A DNA stretch of 5,316 nt from Candidatus Iainarchaeum sp. (GTDB lineage: Archaea > Iainarchaeota > Iainarchaeia > Iainarchaeales > GCA-2688035), in contig JAPLVT010000104.1 of NCBI GenBank assembly GCA_026396975.1, positions 1 to 5,316 of the forward strand. Direction: 5' to 3'. Made by a program: the position numbers and the translations under genes. The notes under the pieces are model-generated. The model was not told where the DNA came from, did not search any database, and saw only the letters and a program-made list of their open reading frames with translations. Shown here one piece after another: positions 4,565-5,316 of the stretch (its first letter is position 1; each line of letters opens with the position of its first letter).

Positions 4565-5056
4565 ATGGAAAGCGCGGGAAAAGCCGGAAAATGGGGTTTT
4601 GGGAAAAAGCCAGCAAAAGAAACGGCAACACAAAAAATCGATTGGAGGCTGTTCGCGTGGCTTGGGGTGCTTATAATTGTCTGGGTCTGCTACGCGTTCT
4701 TTTCGCAATGGGCGGGATTGCAGCAGGCTGCCCCAAGCGGCGGAGCAAAAATAACAGTTATTTTCAGGGCAACTGACTCAAGCGGCGCAATACTACTTGA
4801 CAAGGCAATTGCGATAGAAGATGGGAAAACTGTTTTCGACGCGACAAAGGCAGCAGACTCTACGCTCAAATACACCGAGTATCAGGGAATGGGAGTAATG
4901 GTAAACAGCATAGCGGGAACAGCTCCCGCGCCAGACCAGTACTGGGCACTTTATGTCAACGGCAAATTCGCTTCCGCGGGCGCGAGCACCACAACGCTGA
5001 GCGGAAACACTTTGGTGGAATGGAAAATAGAGAGCATTTCATCTTATCCACAATAA
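4565..5056 (+). CDS. Membrane-anchored DUF4430 domain protein
   Basis: I chose ATG 4565 (163 residues), one base after the upstream TAA; a TTG at 4550 in the same frame would overlap that gene. The pair is surely co-transcribed and probably translationally coupled. A basic cytoplasmic tail is followed by one membrane helix (about 29-48) and an outside domain (about 62-160). The domain shows the DUF4430 pattern: TVFDATKAA, a central YQGMGVMVNSIAG, then YWALYVNGKFASAG and a closing LVEWKIE. DUF4430 is related to the C-terminal cobalamin-binding domain of transcobalamin/intrinsic factor. It may capture a corrinoid or another cofactor for the membrane protein before it. The domain call is firm by motif, the ligand is inference. 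Confidence 0.8.
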   Translation: MESAGKAGKWGFGKKPAKETATQKIDWRLFAWLGVLIIVWVCYAFFSQWAGLQQAAPSGGAKITVIFRATDSSGAILLDKAIAIEDGKTVFDATKAADSTLKYTEYQGMGVMVNSIAGTAPAPDQYWALYVNGKFASAGASTTTLSGNTLVEWKIESISSYPQ

Positions 5057-5076
5057 TTCGGGCAATACTGCGCATT

Positions 5077-5316
5077 ATGGGTAGAATTCTTTTGCCGGCG
5101 GCTTTTGCTTTGCTGATTCTGGCAAGCGGCTGCATACAGCAGCAACCGCCGGCAGGCAGCGCTGATACCGCATTGTCGGAGTGCATAAGCATCTGCGAGG
5201 CCGAGAAAGCAAACGGCATTGATTTCAGCAGCGGCCCCTGAATCGGCAACCCAATGCAGGTATCAGCCGACTCCGTATGTGATATAGCGCACAGCCCGCG
5301 GCTGGCTGTTGCCGAC
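5077..5316 (+). CDS. Small Cys-containing lipoprotein with in-frame TGA (3' end beyond window)
   Basis: ATG 5077, 20 bases after the DUF4430 stop, opens MGRILLPAAFALLILASGC, a lipoprotein signal with lipid Cys19. Codons run to a TGA at 5239-5241 after residue 54. The same frame then stays open for 25 codons to the window end, reading IGNPM, then SVCDIAHSPRLAVAD. In related DPANN proteins, as I remember them, CIxxC ... GPCLxxPM ... VCDVAHSPR forms one conserved domain. The TGA thus sits where a Cys is expected (GP-C), with the reading frame and conserved motifs kept on both sides. Options are a recent nonsense mutation, a sequence error, or recoding of UGA (selenocysteine or another residue). 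If TGA is a real stop, only a 54-residue lipoprotein (5077-5241) is made. It lies in the same orientation as the uptake-like pair and may belong to that operon. Function unknown. Confidence 0.6.
5239..5241 (+). other. In-frame TGA at an expected Cys codon
   Basis: The codon follows GGC CCC (Gly-Pro) and precedes ATC GGC AAC CCA. Cys codons TGC or TGT differ from it by the last base only. The clear genes of this window that end here use TAG once and TAA three times; TGA is a stop only in the two tiny hypothetical ORFs at 618-722 and 888-953, so local stop usage does not decide the question. Confidence 0.6.

Noticed and set aside
4221..4676. 151-codon plus-strand frame
   Set aside because: Out-of-frame shadow across the junction of the two operon genes; both true frames have membrane segments or a domain pattern.

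Overview
The window looks archaeal. It has a CCA-less tRNA gene of archaeal elongator-Met type. Two genes (starts 1008 and 4030) have TATA-like boxes centred 27-28 bases before their ATG, as in leaderless archaeal transcripts. Two short lipoproteins carry a lipobox, and several protein families resemble those I know from DPANN archaea (Diapherotrites/Micrarchaeota type). The phylum is inference, not proven by the sequence.

Layout. (1) 1-621, minus strand: the N-terminal 207 codons of a LAGLIDADG-type protein with a helix-turn-helix-like front half, running off the window. It is preceded by a 34-codon ORF (618-722) whose stop overlaps its start codon, and by complementary segments that could sequester its Shine-Dalgarno. 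(2) 723-887: a divergent control region rich in A-tract/TTCG motifs. (3) 888-953, plus: a 21-codon micro-ORF behind a perfect Shine-Dalgarno, resembling a signal peptide that stops at once. (4) 1008-2786, plus: a 592-residue lipoprotein with three tandem 8-Cys repeats and a large extracellular part. (5) 2787-3058: a gene-free stretch with T-tracts and two overlapping, mutually exclusive inverted repeats. (6) 3059-3778, plus: a RpiA-fold protein with many active-site positions changed. (7) 3780-3882: a GC-rich structured element, then a tRNA promoter and tRNA-Met(CAU) at 3918-3993. (8) 4030-5056: a two-gene operon of a membrane protein resembling an ECF-type substrate component or DUF6580, and a membrane-anchored DUF4430 protein; a plausible small-molecule (perhaps corrinoid-like) uptake pair. 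(9) 5077-5316: a small lipoprotein, cut by the window edge, with an in-frame TGA where I expect a conserved Cys.

The left 950 bases use strong Shine-Dalgarno sites and are AT-richer to the eye. Most genes to the right have TATA boxes close to the start and little or no ribosome-binding site. This, with the homing-endonuclease-type gene, makes the left part a candidate for acquired DNA. The right part looks like chromosomal genes for surface proteins, uptake, a sugar-phosphate isomerase relative and a tRNA. The strongest points for follow-up are the in-frame TGA at 5239-5241, the degenerate RpiA, and the switch-like RNA pairings at 628-678, 2901-2996 and 3780-3882.
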